Part shown: piece by piece, positions 33,833 through 46,249 of the stretch
How positions within the stretch are numbered: position 1 is the first letter of the stretch
Layout of the letters: every line of letters begins with the position of its first letter
NCBI GenBank assembly: GCA_035771165.1
Contig: JAWNZC010000349.1
Span: 992,001-1,056,000 of the forward strand
DNA from: Paragorgia papillata
Taxonomy: Eukaryota; Cnidaria; Anthozoa; Scleralcyonacea; Coralliidae
Direction: 5' to 3'
DNA: 64,000 bases
Made by a program: the position numbers and the translations under genes
The notes under the pieces: model-generated
The model's database searches: none
Told to the model about the DNA's origin: nothing
Seen by the model: only the letters and a program-made list of their open reading frames with translations

Positions 33833-34549
33833 TCTATACAAACGATTATCGCCATAAACAAATTGTTGCAGATGCAACTGGTATATGTAGATCAGTCCAC
33901 GCACGCGCACGCACCCAACCACCCATATCCATCCACAAATATATTTTGACTTTATATATGGCAATGATGTTAAAAAAGTTTATCAATCGATATGCAATCG
34001 AATCCAAGGTATTGTGACCGTAGTTCTTAGTTAGAGAGTGTTTGTGTTTGTATTCTAAAGCCTCAAAATAGCTGTTGTTCCTCTTGCACGTCTGTCTGAG
34101 GGTGCAGCTCTTGGAATTTCATAAGAATTTCCTAGAAGTGTTTGTTTTTAAGCTCCTTCCTGGGTTAGGTTTCAATGAAATATCAGTTTTCTTAAATGTT
34201 AAATAAGCTTTACGTAACTAGAACAAAAATTTGACAGTCTTTATAATATATATTCTTTATAACAGCGAACCGAATCCAAGGTCTCTGTATGGCTAAACGT
34301 ATATGTATATATACCAGCGCTTAGTCTGGGGGCTAGGGGTCAGTATTTTTTAAGAGGGGGCTAAATATCTGATGATAGGGCGAAAAATTGTCTAAAAATT
34401 GAGGGGGATCAAAGTACACACCTTAATATTCTACTTGATGAATTAGCCTTTCCAATTCAATATAAAAGATCTTCCGCCGCCACTGCCCTCATGAGCATTA
34501 CGTAAACACGAACGTCTCTATTCAACGGCTTTAATCACGTCGCAGAGTG

Positions 34550-34680
34550 ACAAACGTTTTTAAAATTCTAGAATATTAAAATTCTTTTTAAAATCGAATG
34601 AGGACAAGATCGCGGCCTCATTCGATTTTAAATAAATATTTTAATAAATATTCTAGCATTTTAAAAGGTGCAGTAAGATG
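34550..34680. repeat. AT-rich inverted repeat
   Basis: ttctagaatattaaa and ttttaaaatcgaatgagg pair with cctcattcgattttaaa and aatattctagcatttta. Confidence 0.6.
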
Positions 34681-35106
34681 CCAAAATTGTCTATCCCAAT
34701 TTTCCAAAAGATATTTTGGTTTTAAATTTTCCTATTTTCCAAAGATATTTTGGTTTTGAAGACATACAAATAAGATACCTTATGACGTCATCTACCCCAC
34801 TAATTCCATAAAAGAGGAATATCTACGGAAATAATAGGTAGATCGTGCTGAAACTTTGCAACTGGTCTAATGCGAATGGTACATATTAATTGCAATGTAC
34901 ATATATTCCTCATTTGGGGAAGTTTGTTTGATCTGTGAGTGTGGAGTAGATGACATCATAGGGCATCTCATTTGCATGTTACAAAAACCTGATGGAACAT
35001 CGCGGGATATTGATTTAGTAAGAACGATATACTTCCTCATATACAGAAAGTATTTTTAGATAAAATTTAATAGAAGATTTTCATCTTGGGGAGGACGGTT
35101 GGCGTT

Positions 35107-35375
35107 TGCTGTTAGCGTGCTGCCTCTCACCAAAAGTTAAGCCCGGTTAGACGGGGTTAGTACTTGGATGGGTGACCGCTTGGGAATTACCCCGTTCAGT
35201 TTTCGAGCTTGAAACTATAATGTGAGTAGAGTTGTAGCTGATCTCTCCTGTGCTTCGAGGGTTTTTCGCCGGGTTCTCTGGTTTTCCTCCTTCCGTAAAA
35301 TCAACACCTACATCAGGGTAGTCATGTTCAATTGGGGCATTTCACCCTTGGCAATAAAGTTATTAAATCTAAATC
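35107..35375 (+). mobile_element. 5S-rRNA-derived SINE copy 2
   Basis: gctgcctctcaccaaaagtt, aagcccggttagac, ggttagtacttggatgggtg and accgcttgggaattacccc closely follow metazoan 5S rRNA boxes A to C. The tail shares gagtagagttg and ctcctgtgctt with copy 1 and ends in an A/T-rich ttattaaatctaaat. This fits the SINE3 type, which has a 5S-derived Pol III promoter. Confidence 0.82.
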
Positions 35376-35536
35376 TTTAACATTTTTACCATGCCGCTGA
35401 AGGACAACTTTTTACGATTAATGGAGTGACACACGACTCCTGTGTACAGTAAGCTTCGGATAATTTGTTAAAATCGGTGAGTTGCAATCAATTAACCCCC
35501 TGAGATTTACTGAGATTTAGAGGACAAAGACACAGC

Positions 35537-35622
35537 GGCCATGTTGGTTGGTACTTGGTAGGTACAATAGCATCGAATATAATATTCTTTTGTATACCTA
35601 CCAACCAACATGGCCGCCATGA
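35537..35622. repeat. Palindrome with ggcggccatgttggttgg
   Basis: cggccatgttggttggta and its complement taccaaccaacatggccg, separated by about 45 bp with smaller inverted steps. Confidence 0.8.
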
Positions 35623-36143
35623 CGTAACGTGCAACCCAGCAATAGAAATATTTGGCAGTCTCAACTGTGTGTCTCGATAGCTTGGTGGCCAAGAGCGCTC
35701 ATACGTCTAGCCACAGACGTTGGGTTTGATTCCCTGTATAAGACAGTGAGAAAAGTTTTTTAAGATATCAAATATGTAAAGTTCTCCCGTATAATGTTTG
35801 AGCCAGAGGTTTGAAGACGTTAGGACGACCATGAGTATATACATGTATTAAAAGACAATTAAGTTTTCCATTTCAAAGAAGTTCCAGTTAATTAACTATT
35901 GCATCATGAAGAACGTATTGATTTTAATAGTTGAAGCTTGTTACAAAACAGTTCCGACACTGCATGTGTGGGGTCCATGTTGAAGCCGATACAAAGATGA
36001 GATTTGACTACTATATTGTACGGACAATATGTTTTCATTTAATCCTAGAATTACCAATAAATAATTTATCCAAGTCCTTTAATTACTAATAGTTATATAT
36101 AATTCAGTTGAAAAAGAATAGTATTTATAAGGTAGATAATTAA

Positions 36144-36545
36144 CTATTTATAATAACAATGATAATGCAGGTAATTAATGGTAATGATGACGATGATGAT
36201 AAAAAGGAATGCTAGAGGGAGAGGATTAATAAGCGTGGAAGATTGTATGGATATTGAGATTAATAGCTTACGAAAATATGTATAGAAAAATAGAAAATGA
36301 AGAAGAATTAATGATAGCAGTGAAAAATGAAGACATTCTTGGGGAAGGACTGGAGAGAGAGGTGGGACAAGTACAGCTGGTAAGAACTTCCACAGGATCG
36401 TGGTTACGGGAAGTTCTTTACAGTAACTCAAGAGGGAAGAGATAACTAGATGAGCTAATATAGGAGTGGATACGCAAAAGTGGTTTGAAGAAGGAAACGG
36501 AAGGAATGATAATGGCTGCCCGAGAACAAACAATTAGAACATATT
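36144..36545 (+). pseudogene. Non-LTR reverse-transcriptase C-terminal remnant
   Basis: Broken frames include WIRKSGLKKETEGMIMAARE, then QTIRTYFKKV before a stop. The K-ETE-I-AA-EQ-RT-K pattern is that of the RT-distal region of common invertebrate LINE proteins. Upstream, short frames ILGEGLEREVGQ agree in orientation. Confidence 0.55.
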
Positions 36546-36596
36546 TCAAAAAGGTATAAATGGATAAAAAAGACATCCGATGAAAAATGCTGAATT

Positions 36597-36775
36597 ATCA
36601 TTCCTTCCGTTTCCTTCTTCAAACCACTTTTGCGTATCCACTCCTATGTTGCTCATCTAGTTATCTTTTCCCTCTTGAGTTGAACTTCCCATGGAAGCTC
36701 TTACCAGCTGTACTTGTCCCACCTCTCTCTCCAGTCCTTCCCCAAGAATGTCTTTATTTTCACTGCTATCATTAA
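36597..36775 (-). pseudogene. Second, inverted copy of the same LINE remnant
   Basis: catt-ccttccgtttccttcttc to gtccttccccaagaatgtct is the complement of 36330-36510 with about 40 bp deleted, so the two pieces form an imperfect palindrome. Confidence 0.7.
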
Positions 36776-37127
36776 TTCTTCTTGGCACAATTGGACACTA
36801 CAGTATAAGAACTAGAGACATGATAGGTTTGCACATCAGATGATACATTGGGAATTATGTCGGAAATAAATATGAGATACTAGTAAAAGAAAAATGGTAT
36901 GAACATCAAACTGAGAGTGTGTTTGAAACCGATAACATGTTAAGTGCTTTGGGATGTTAGTTGGCATGTCAGAAATGTAAGCTTGTGGTAAAGCAAGGTA
37001 TGAGATATGGGAATTTGTTCGAATCGGTTCTATCAATTGTAGTAGAGTTGGCGCACTTTCTACATAAGCCATTTATTTGACTTGCGATTCGAGTGGGGTT
37101 ATTAGTTTAATCTTCTATTAAGCGTGG

Positions 37128-37445
37128 TTTAATTAATGCAAGAGATAAAAAACAAACAATATTAGGAAGTACCACAACTGCATGCTTTAAATCTAGATTT
37201 ACTAATCATAAGAGTTATTTAAGCAAATATATATGGAAAAGGTAATAGGGGGATTTGGAGTACCAACGGTTTGGGAGGCTATTGGATTCGCGAATAAAAT
37301 TCAGCTTTGAGACTGAACATGATAAATTTAAATTTCTTGATTTCGTACGAGTTTAGTTAATTGAAATTTATTCATAGATTTTTATTTAAGGCTGTCTTTG
37401 CTGCTTAAAACTTGTGCTGAAGAAAAGGCTGGGCCTTGAAACGTG
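37128..37445 (+). pseudogene. Penelope-like remnant: GIY-YIG fragment and 3' end
   Basis: 37141-37246 reads ILGSTTTACFKSRFTNHKSY then LSKYIWKR and a stop, matching the core of the GIY-YIG domain of Penelope-like elements (compare YIGMT...FKERYRNH and [10 protein letters not shown] at 19.6 kb). About 180 bp downstream (37420-37443) is a hammerhead-like CTGAAGA, AAGGC-TGG-GCCTT, GAAAC. Confidence 0.6.
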
Positions 37446-38215
37446 TTTTTAGTAAATGCTTTTTTAATAGGGATTTATATGTTCTTTAAGGAACTTGGTG
37501 GAATGAGCTCGTGATGTTCTATATAAATTGTTCTGGTCTATTTTCGCACAGACCTCGCACCCTGTCGCTTGTTATGAACAAAAATCTCTCCGTGGTTGCA
37601 ATTATTCTCTAAGACAGTTGGAGAAAGGTCTCTCATACTCATGGAGTCATGGATGGGATACAGAAGAGATGACGTTTTTGGTCTTTTGCATCAATTGGAA
37701 TTAGTTAAAGATGTGATGAATGTATATAATATATAGGAGTCCTGTGTAGATATCTTGCGGCCACATGCATGAGGCATGGTCTTTATACTTTAAATTAGCG
37801 AGAAGGGAAAATTATATTTTTAAATATGTACTAACAATAAGCTTTAGATGTCAATGCTCTAGGGAGTATTAAAATGCAGTTGTTTAACAAATTATGTTAA
37901 TAAGTACAGGCCATTAATTCATGTTTTTAAATATGGAGATATAGTCCCGAACGGACCCGACCAACTACGCGGCCAAGCTCATGGCGGAAACGAAAGGCCT
38001 AGAAACTAGGCTAATTAAAATATATAAAAGGTTTAAACTTATCCAACGTTCTCGCATATATGCAGGTGTTACACAAAAGCCTATAGCTTCAGGTTACGCC
38101 CTTACAGGAAACAATACGAGATAATAGAGTATATCCTTGTCTATATTTAAATATGCCAGATTTTAAAGTTATAGCACAGGTTATAGTAAGAAGCTATTGC
38201 ATGGTGGTGTGCACT

Positions 38216-38325
38216 TTACGTCATTGCCGCCATGTTGGATGACTTTGACAAAAGTCTTTGATCATCTGCAATTATAATTTCATTCAACATGGCGGAAATA
38301 TCTGTCTTTTGAATCTCATAGGATT
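38216..38325. repeat. Imperfect palindrome around ccgccatgttggatgac
   Basis: gccatgttggatgactttga and its partial complement near 38262-38305 (catctgcaa...cattcaacatggcgg). Confidence 0.55.
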
Positions 38326-38354
38326 GGTTGCACATCACCTATACGAGCCCGTCT

Positions 38355-38510
38355 GCCCCTGCTAACCGGCGGCCTCGTACCCAGGCGCGCTAAGGAAAGT
38401 TGCGAGCTAAGCGCGCGGGGGTTCCTTCGTTGCGTCCTCCCCACGCACCCCCGCGCGCTTAGCTCGCAACTTTCCCTAGCGCGCCTGGATACGAGGCCGG
38501 CTTAACCGGG
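38355..38510. mobile_element. GC-rich foldback element (ggcctcgtacccaggcgcgc)
   Basis: Arms of about 65 bp, 38362-38425 and 38445-38503: cctcgtacccaggcgcgcta, gttgcgagctaagcgcgcgg with complements. GC-rich, unlike the surroundings. Confidence 0.88.
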
Positions 38511-39016
38511 GTCAGCTTACCATGCACCCATTGTTATTCTTCTTTCGTGTTTACATTTTTTGGTTGGCTGCTTTTTTTTGGGAATGTTTTTCTGTCCGAG
38601 CAAAGCTCTAGCTGGTGTCAAAACATGTGGTCGATAATTATGCACTAATAAACAACATGGCGAACAACAACAAGGCTGGTGATGTTGAAAAACGTCGTCA
38701 TAAGAAAATTTCGATTGTTTCAGATCGATGTCGTTGCCTTGTATTCTCGCCTATGCGTTCGAGTAAGCAAGAAAACAAGGCAACAACATCTAAATTGAAG
38801 TCGACATTTTCGTAATCCATCTCAGTTTTGTAGTCCTTTAGACATACCATCAAATATTCGATCTTGTCACTTAGACCACTGCCGTGAAACTTGAGAATTC
38901 TCTTCTTTGCGAGCGCTCGAACTTGCCATGTTTGCATGGGAGATCTGGCTTGACAAGAAACAAAATTGGCGCCAAAGACACGTTCCCCTGGGTACGAGAT
39001 TGGATACAATTCAGTA

Positions 39017-39118
39017 AAGACCTACCTAATATGAACGAGTTTTGTGATTGGCTATAACTAACCAATCACATTGTCGATTATCAATTCGTTCCCATGCTCC
39101 TTACTGATTAGGGTTAGA
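39017..39118. repeat. Dispersed repeat family C copy
   Basis: Nearly identical to 16306-16405 over about 100 bp, breaking off at gattagggttag. Confidence 0.8.
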
Positions 39119-40737
39119 CAAAAATCATATTGCCAACACTTTACACGAGCCCGGGTCAAGTCAACTCGTTTTTATATGAATTTCGGAACAAAACAAAAGG
39201 AACTTAACAAATTCATCCATCAGACCAAGATAATAGTACGTTTTCCCATTTTTAAAATACTTCCGCTTAAGCTAGAAACTTGAAAGTTCTACCGCAAATA
39301 GCATTTTACAGTATCTTCTGTTTGATATACATTTCAAAGTTGTGCGTTAAATATTTTAAAAATATTTTTAAAATATCAAACTCAAAACAGTAATATCAAG
39401 ATAATCGAAGTAGAAACTATGCAGTGGAAGTTTAAATAGATTTGTCTGTACGCATGTGCATTGTTTATCAATAATTCATTTTTTGTTGCCGTCTCCTGCG
39501 TGCATGTGAAACTCTTACATTAGTATATAGCCATACGTGAACTTTGTAGTTGAGTATTTCTTTAAAAAAAAATTAATTATCTCTGTCCCATCTCTGGAGT
39601 CATTGTGGGCGATGCTATTTCAAATTTTACCAAAGCATTAGGACCGCTTTCTTCAATCGAAAATACACATTGGATCTTGGTCTAGACTAAAACTAATAAC
39701 TCTAAAATAACCGTCCTTTGAAAGTAACCGCTCTACTTTCGAGATTCTGCGGTAGCGTTTGTTGCTTAATTTAACTCTTTCTGGGCGGCGTCCGACTCTT
39801 AAGTTTTATGTACTTTACTCTCGCTATGCCAGATATTTTACTTAAACTTCAGCTTCTAGTGTTTTTATTACTATAGATATTTTACTAGTATATTTATCGC
39901 TCCTTGCGCGCTTTCTCTTTCCAATCACGGCTGCATGGGTGCGAGGCAGGTGGTATATTATTTTCATTGTTGTTCGATTCGATGACAGACATGCGTGTAT
40001 ACCTTCTGCCGCTACACGTATACTAGCTCTTCCGTTATATATTTATCTTTACAAAATAAGAGCATATCCAGGCATCCAACACCTGTCTAATTTGTGCGAA
40101 AAATTATTGTCCATTACTCCATTTGACTTTGTAAATGTAATTGTTCATTTGACCGTAAATGTTGATATAAAGACACTTACACTCTTGATAGTATAATAAT
40201 AAAAAAGACAAGATATCAAGAAACCTATATAAAAATCATTTTGGGAACGGAATAATAGTGTTTTTAAGAGCCTACAGGAAGAACTATTAATAATTCTTTC
40301 AATGTTTGCATAGTGACAAATTGCAGATGAAGGCCTGAGTCAAAAACTAGGCAATAAATAATAAACGTGCGTGCATGGTGTTATCACAAATTCTTGCTTC
40401 TATTATAGATTACTATCACATATTAATTAATCACAAAAAAACGAGCTATTAAAGGATAAAATGATAAAAGCATTTTGCTATTATAACAATTAAACCACGC
40501 CTGGTAAATGATGCAGTTTAGGATTATACCTTTGTTTCTAGGACTAACATTGCTTTAACCCTTTAGCAGGCACGTTTCTGCAAGAGGTATACCCATGTAG
40601 TTGTTAGCCAGAGTAAAATATATAAGTAGGGCCAAAAACGTCCGATTGCTTGTTAAAGAGTTAAAGGAGTTTATAATAATTTCCTTTTTAAATATTTTAT
40701 AGTATTTAAGACATGGTTTTAGTCATGCAAGGCTAAG

Positions 40738-40920
40738 CATTTTGTAATTTATTTGTGACAACATGCTTTACGCCAAAAACTGCATGTTCAGGGCATAATT
40801 TATTCTGTTAACTACTCTCCTTATCCATATACACTCGAATCACTTAACGCTTTTAAACCTGGCACTTATATAGTTCTGAACTGTTAAAACACTTTTTAAT
40901 AATGGTTCTTAATGAATGAA
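40738..40920. repeat. Dispersed repeat family F copy 1
   Basis: cattttgtaatttatttgtg acaac, then gaatcacttaacgctttta aacct and ttaataatggttctta. The same landmarks occur at 43738-44090. Confidence 0.7.
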
Positions 40921-41999
40921 TGCATGAATGCGACAAAAGTAGTCAAATTATATATGCATGCACGTACTGTATGCTAGCTTGCTCAAATATTAAACGTATA
41001 AAGTTGTCCTTCAGCAGCATATTGCTGCAGTTAGATCAAATCAAATGAGTCTAATTGCAGCTGTTAGTTTAAACATTTATTTACATTTTTTTGTTTTGAG
41101 CTTTCGTCGTTCTACGACATCATGAGATGTTGTCTTATGGATTTTTTATATATACAGACTATATATACAGTGTATTGAGCGAGGTGGCTTTGCTTTTTAA
41201 TTAATTGGTAGATGGCTAGCTTTGCATGTGTGCCTATATAAAAAGCAACTGCGTAGGTTGGTGTAAGGAGGTGTTTACATGCAAAAACGTCTGCGAGAGT
41301 CCCTGGAAGAGTTCTCTCTTTTTTTTGACCGACTGGCACCCTGGAATCGGTTTAACCGGAGATAGGGTTTCACGTTCGGTAAAGCTCCACATGCAGACCT
41401 TGTAGGGGTCCGGTGCGCCTTCGACGGCCCTTGAAAATCCGGGGGAGTTGATAATTTTTTTGTCTCACGATGGTCTAAACCCAGCTCACGTTCCCAAGTT
41501 GACTAAGTGCCCAAAATTCCTAGATCCGCCCCTGATATCAACAACGCGAGTTTGAGTGTTTCATCAGGGGATCCAAACACGAGAAAACATGATGAAAGAT
41601 TTCGAACGATTGCAATTAGAAAATGTAATTAAAGTAAACCCTAGGCCTCATGAAATTTTATGATGCGTGTGTGTAAAATTTATTCATACAGCAACTTGTT
41701 TATTTTGCATAGACAATTGAGATCTTAAGAATTAGATGAACACAGGTTTTCATCTAATATCTTGGGTGGTATACGATGTTAGCGTGTTTTACTGGAGTTT
41801 CCAACTTCAATAGTTCAATCGGGTGATTGAATGAACTATTGTAATTGGCTGATTATCTCATGAATTATTAATGAGTTTGAGATTTATATAGGAACTGTGA
41901 TCCTGATATAGAAAAATGTCCAAACCGCAAATTTTAAGTTTTTCCTGAATGTTCTAATGGCTAAACTAATTTTATGCATATAACAATCGTGAATGGCGG

Positions 42000-42235
42000 T
42001 TAAAATGGACTATCTCATTCCAGAATGAAATTTCTTTCCGCCTTTACCTGATTTTGAAACGAAACTCCATACTATAATGAAATTTCATTCCGGAAAAATA
42101 ACTGGTATGAACTCATTCCGAAATAAACTACATCTCATTCTGGAATAAAGTAAACAGATAAAAGGAGCCGGAGTGAGTTCATTTCAGAATGAAACACATT
42201 CCGCGGTATCATGTAAACAGTTAGGAGGTGTAACA
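42000..42235. mobile_element. Short-palindrome element (cattccggaatga)
   Basis: At least six cattcc/ggaatg or similar boxes (cattccagaatgaaa, cattccggaaaaat, cattctggaataaag), ending cattccgcggtatcatgtaa acag. Looks like a foldback MITE. Confidence 0.6.
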
Positions 42236-42260
42236 CCTAACAGGACCAGGTTCGCGACCT

Positions 42261-42332
42261 TTAGAATGCCCCTGGGGTATCTGGTATACTTGGATCAGAT
42301 GCCGTAGCTCCTTCAGGAACAGATGTCCTATT
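42261..42332 (-). other. Possible orphan terminal exon
   Basis: After an acceptor-like cgatttcag, 23 codons (NRTSVPEGATASDPSIPDTP then GAF) end in TAA. Phase 0 would fit splicing from the SLC22 gene upstream on the same strand, but nothing else supports it. Confidence 0.18.
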
Positions 42333-42835
42333 CTGAAATCGTTTGTAAAATTTAATAAAACATTGTAAAGTAAGTTCGGAACGCAGTGAAACTACTAGTT
42401 CACAAGCAAAGCTTGAAACGTTTTAAACATTATAAAAAATAAAACCATAATTCGAAAGGTATTATTGATTCAGCAAATGAAGTCGGCAAAAGCACAGCCT
42501 CCTTCGGCCCAGCGCGACCGAATTCCCCAGCGCGACCCAAACTCTCTATAGTTATATATACGCAGGCTACATTGAAAGCGAAGAGCTAAAACCCTTTCCA
42601 TTGGTGTATTCCGATTTCCCCTAACAGAAACGAATTCTTATTCGGAGAAATAGCACGCTATAGAAATCATACATGATGCATGCACCGAACACTATGGGGT
42701 TTTCCTGATTGTTTCAAATATGAACTCAACGCTGCATGATACAACGTTTGCGTGGACGGAAGGCAAAAACGAATAAAAGAATCTCCTTTTATTTAGATGA
42801 AAACTTGAAAATATATACGTGTGGGCGGAGCCTGC

Positions 42836-42860
42836 TTATATATATATATATATATATATG
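42836..42860. repeat. (TA)n microsatellite
   Basis: About 25 bp of alternating a/t. Confidence 0.9.
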
Positions 42861-43050
42861 TATATAGTGACTTTGCACGAATGATGGCACGCTTGATGTA
42901 TCATGACGGATGCTGCAGATTGCTTGGATCATGAACTAAATTCAAGATAATAAAGCCAAATTTATTGGTTAGAATGTGCGGATCTACTCAAGTAATTCCA
43001 TGGTGACTTTTCCAATTATTCTCTGGAAACTATTAGAACTGAATACTTAG

Positions 43051-43277
43051 GCTACGTTCACACGGTACCGGACGAATTCGAGACCGATCTCGAATTCGTA
43101 CGGTTCTGCCTGTTTACACGGAAGAAAAAATCGGAACCGGTCTCGAATTAGTATATGGTTAGGAAGGAAAATTCGGAACCGGTCTCGAATTAATACGGTT
43201 CCACCTGTTTACACGGCGAAATAGGAAGAATTCGAGACTGGTCTTGAATTCGTCCGGTATCGCGTGTAAACGGGGTC
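43051..43277. mobile_element. Nested foldback element (gaattcgagaccg boxes)
   Basis: Four gaattcgagac/ggtctcgaatt boxes in alternating orientation, bounded by aggctacgttcacacggtac and tatcgcgtgtaaacggggtc. Imperfect terminal complementarity; no ORF. Confidence 0.75.
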
Positions 43278-43737
43278 TAATTAATATATCATTCTTATAC
43301 GCCATGGGTGTATACGCCATGGGTGAATAAAGAACTAGCTGACGCAGCAGGACAATATATAGTTAAAAACAGTGAACGAATAAATTAATAAAAACCAAAG
43401 ATTTTTCGAGTATAAAAATAACAGAGTTTGGAATGACATTGGAACTGCCAGCAAATATAACAAAACTATTTTAGGATGGAACATCTGTCTACTAAAACAC
43501 ACTTCGTCATATCTTGATGTGAGTATCACCAAGTTTAATACGTAAGTAAAGTTTCCAACACTTGAGAAAACTAAGCAGTTTTTCGTACAAAAAAAGCTGG
43601 AGAGAACCACTTTTACGAACGATCTAGATCACTTTGGGATTTGTTGCAAATTGATTAAAAATGAAAAGCAAAAAAGAAAAGAAATGAGAAATAGTTATAT
43701 AAGCGACAAATGGTGAAACAGGGTAAAATCCTAATTG

Positions 43738-44090
43738 ATTTTGTGATTTATTTGTGACAACGCTGCATTTAAGATGTTCTCAAAAGCGTAATTTTTCTGG
43801 TAACCACTCCTGGTTTTCATCTGACGTTACGGTGGCCAAATTGGTGACCAAAACAATGAAATGGCGGTCATATTGGTGCAGCATCTTTACTCTATGGCAA
43901 TTTATAATAACTCTATTCTTTTTCAAATATTTCGTTTGTTTCACCACCCCAATCACTTGAGTGAAAACGATCCATACTTTTATTGATCTACCGTATTTAC
44001 ACCGTTGAATCACTTAACGCTATTTTAAACCTATAGCACTTAGTCCTAAATCGTCGCAATAACACCTTAATGGTCCTCTTAAATAATTAA
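43738..44090. mobile_element. Family F copy 2 carrying a family G insertion
   Basis: Family F landmarks (gatttatttgtgacaac; gaatcacttaacgct; accttaatggtcctct) flank an extra segment, 43810-43972, that belongs to family G. Confidence 0.6.
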
Positions 44091-44439
44091 TGCTAAGGGC
44101 TTGTTTACAAGGGGGTAGGGTTACCCAAGGCAACTATGTCACTACTCCCTACGTTATTATATATTATAGATTGTATAACAGTCCAATATACGGATCATCT
44201 GCAGGCCTTGATAGATGACTTTGTTTACCTAAATTGCGAAAAGCGATAACAGATTAACATGGCTTAAGTGAAAATCCAGCTTAAACGCTAACCGACGTAA
44301 ACGCTACAAAACCCCTAACCCTAATCAGACGTCTAGTTCGCTGCCTAGCTACACACTAACGAGACCCACCACTGGGTTCACTGCTGTGAAAAATTCCGTT
44401 TAATGCAGCAGTAGTACACTCACTAGTGGACCTACTGTA

Positions 44440-44655
44440 CTCAGCTTAGCCTATGACTATAAGCTATAGATAATAAACCCACGAGTGAATCAGCTAATAG
44501 CTTATATATAAGGTAGACAGTAAACCCATCAGGGATCACTCGGGTAATAGATTAAAACCTAGACAATAAAGTGTAAACCCGCGCGGGGGTCAGGTAATAG
44601 CTTATATATATAAGCTAGATGGTTAACCAACCCGCCATGCGCAGGGATCTGGTTA
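44440..44655. repeat. Degenerate ~52-bp tandem repeat
   Basis: Four units share taatagcttatatata(ag), then aga...taaaccc(a/g)cg...gggatc. Units begin near 44452, 44492, 44542 and 44592. Confidence 0.6.
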
Positions 44656-45584
44656 TAACGTAATTATAAGCTAGCAGTACGTAAGGCTTAGTAGAGGTTT
44701 TCTAAAGACGAAAAAACAAAGCCAAATAAAGGAACTTTGTTATCTCAAAAACAAACGCAGCTGTTAGTAGCTGGAAATTTGAGAATTAGCGGAGCGAAAA
44801 GCTGAAACAGCGGTCGTGTGTTCACACGACACCTCCATGCAAGAATCGCGCACCATTTAGGAATCGTTTTCAAATTGCTCCGGTTAGAGTGACGTTAACA
44901 TACATTTCGATCTGGCACCGTGCATGTGAACGCAACGAGGTTTTGGGCCTATTCCCTCCGGATTCGTGTGAACAGGGTCTGTATATGTTCGAGAATACAC
45001 TACAATTGGTAGGATTATATATTTTTCAATTGTTGTCGTTTCCATTTACTTTTGACGAGATATGACAGTATTTAAGTAGCGCACGACTCGGCAATATACT
45101 GGTTGGGTGCACATCACGAGGTTCGGGAGTCGTGTGAATTCGAAACCGTTGCATGGCCAGAAATCGAGGACAGCCAGCGGCAGTGGCCTGTGGGCTCAGA
45201 TTTAGATGGAAATATTATTTGAAGATTCTGATGGCTAAATATCGATAATTTCGGTTATAACGAAAAAGTGTAACGAACAACTCCGCAAAACAAAGTAACG
45301 TTCATCCCGAGCAAATTCAGACGTTCGCATCGTGGACAAACAACACAGAAGCAGCCAAAATTGGAGCTCCAAAATAAGTGCTATAGCAGATTAATAGACT
45401 TTAAACAGCGAATAAGAGGTATGCTTACGAGGGGCTCGGGAACCTATTTAGGACGCTCCAAACTTAATAGAAATTGTAGTGCTCAACGCAATGCATATAC
45501 CATTGTTCATTAGACAATCAGTCCATTTAACAATAGGATATAACATGCATGCACGCGAGTTTATACTACTATAGCCTATGAATC

Positions 45585-45745
45585 GTTTTCACTCACGTGA
45601 TCGGTGACCGTATTGGGGTGGTGAAACAATACAATACGAAAGAGCTAAATTCCCATAGGATAAAGATGGTGCACCAATATGGCCGCCATTTCGTTGGTTC
45701 GTTGCACCAACATGGCCGCCGTGACGTCAGATGAAAACGATGTAT
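45585..45745. mobile_element. MITE family G, uninterrupted copy
   Basis: About 160 bp. Ends atcgttttcactcacgtgat and gacgtcagatgaaaacgat are imperfect TIRs. Inside are two caccaa-atggccgcc blocks. Other copies: 43810-43972 (inverted) and the split copy 46843-46941 plus 47743-47812. Confidence 0.8.
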
Positions 45746-46249
45746 CGGCACCACAGAAAATACGGTTTTCTAAATCATAGTATAGCCATGGGCGGAACCC
45801 CAGACCATCCCCATTTGAAACAGAGTGCATGCATGTAACTAAGAAATGTTAAAATGTTTAAATATAACTTTTATTCACCAACTAAATATTAACAAATTCA
45901 TATATTATGGTTCAATCCTAAAATGTTCCTGGAAAAATAGTCTGTATCATTAAACTTTCATGTTTGGACTGATCATTGTGCCATTTTGCCTTGTAACAAT
46001 GAGAAGCCATTGTTCTATAACACTCAGCAACATTCTATAGCAAGATGGCACATGACCCAGTCCAAGCTTGAAAACCTCTCGTAGTTTACGATCGGCACCT
46101 CTTTTGAAATTCCTGGCTACGCACGTGTTTCAAATTTCAATATAAAATTTACAAGTTGTTACACCATTTACCATGTTTCATGCAACCTTCACATGACTAT
46201 ATACAGTCCTCCAGATTAGAGTACATTCGTCTACTTTTAATTGTCAAGG

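Noticed and set aside
38615..39009. Frames on both strands near 38.6-39.0 kb
   Set aside because: No recognised domain or splice partners and no codon-bias support; they flank a family C repeat and a foldback.
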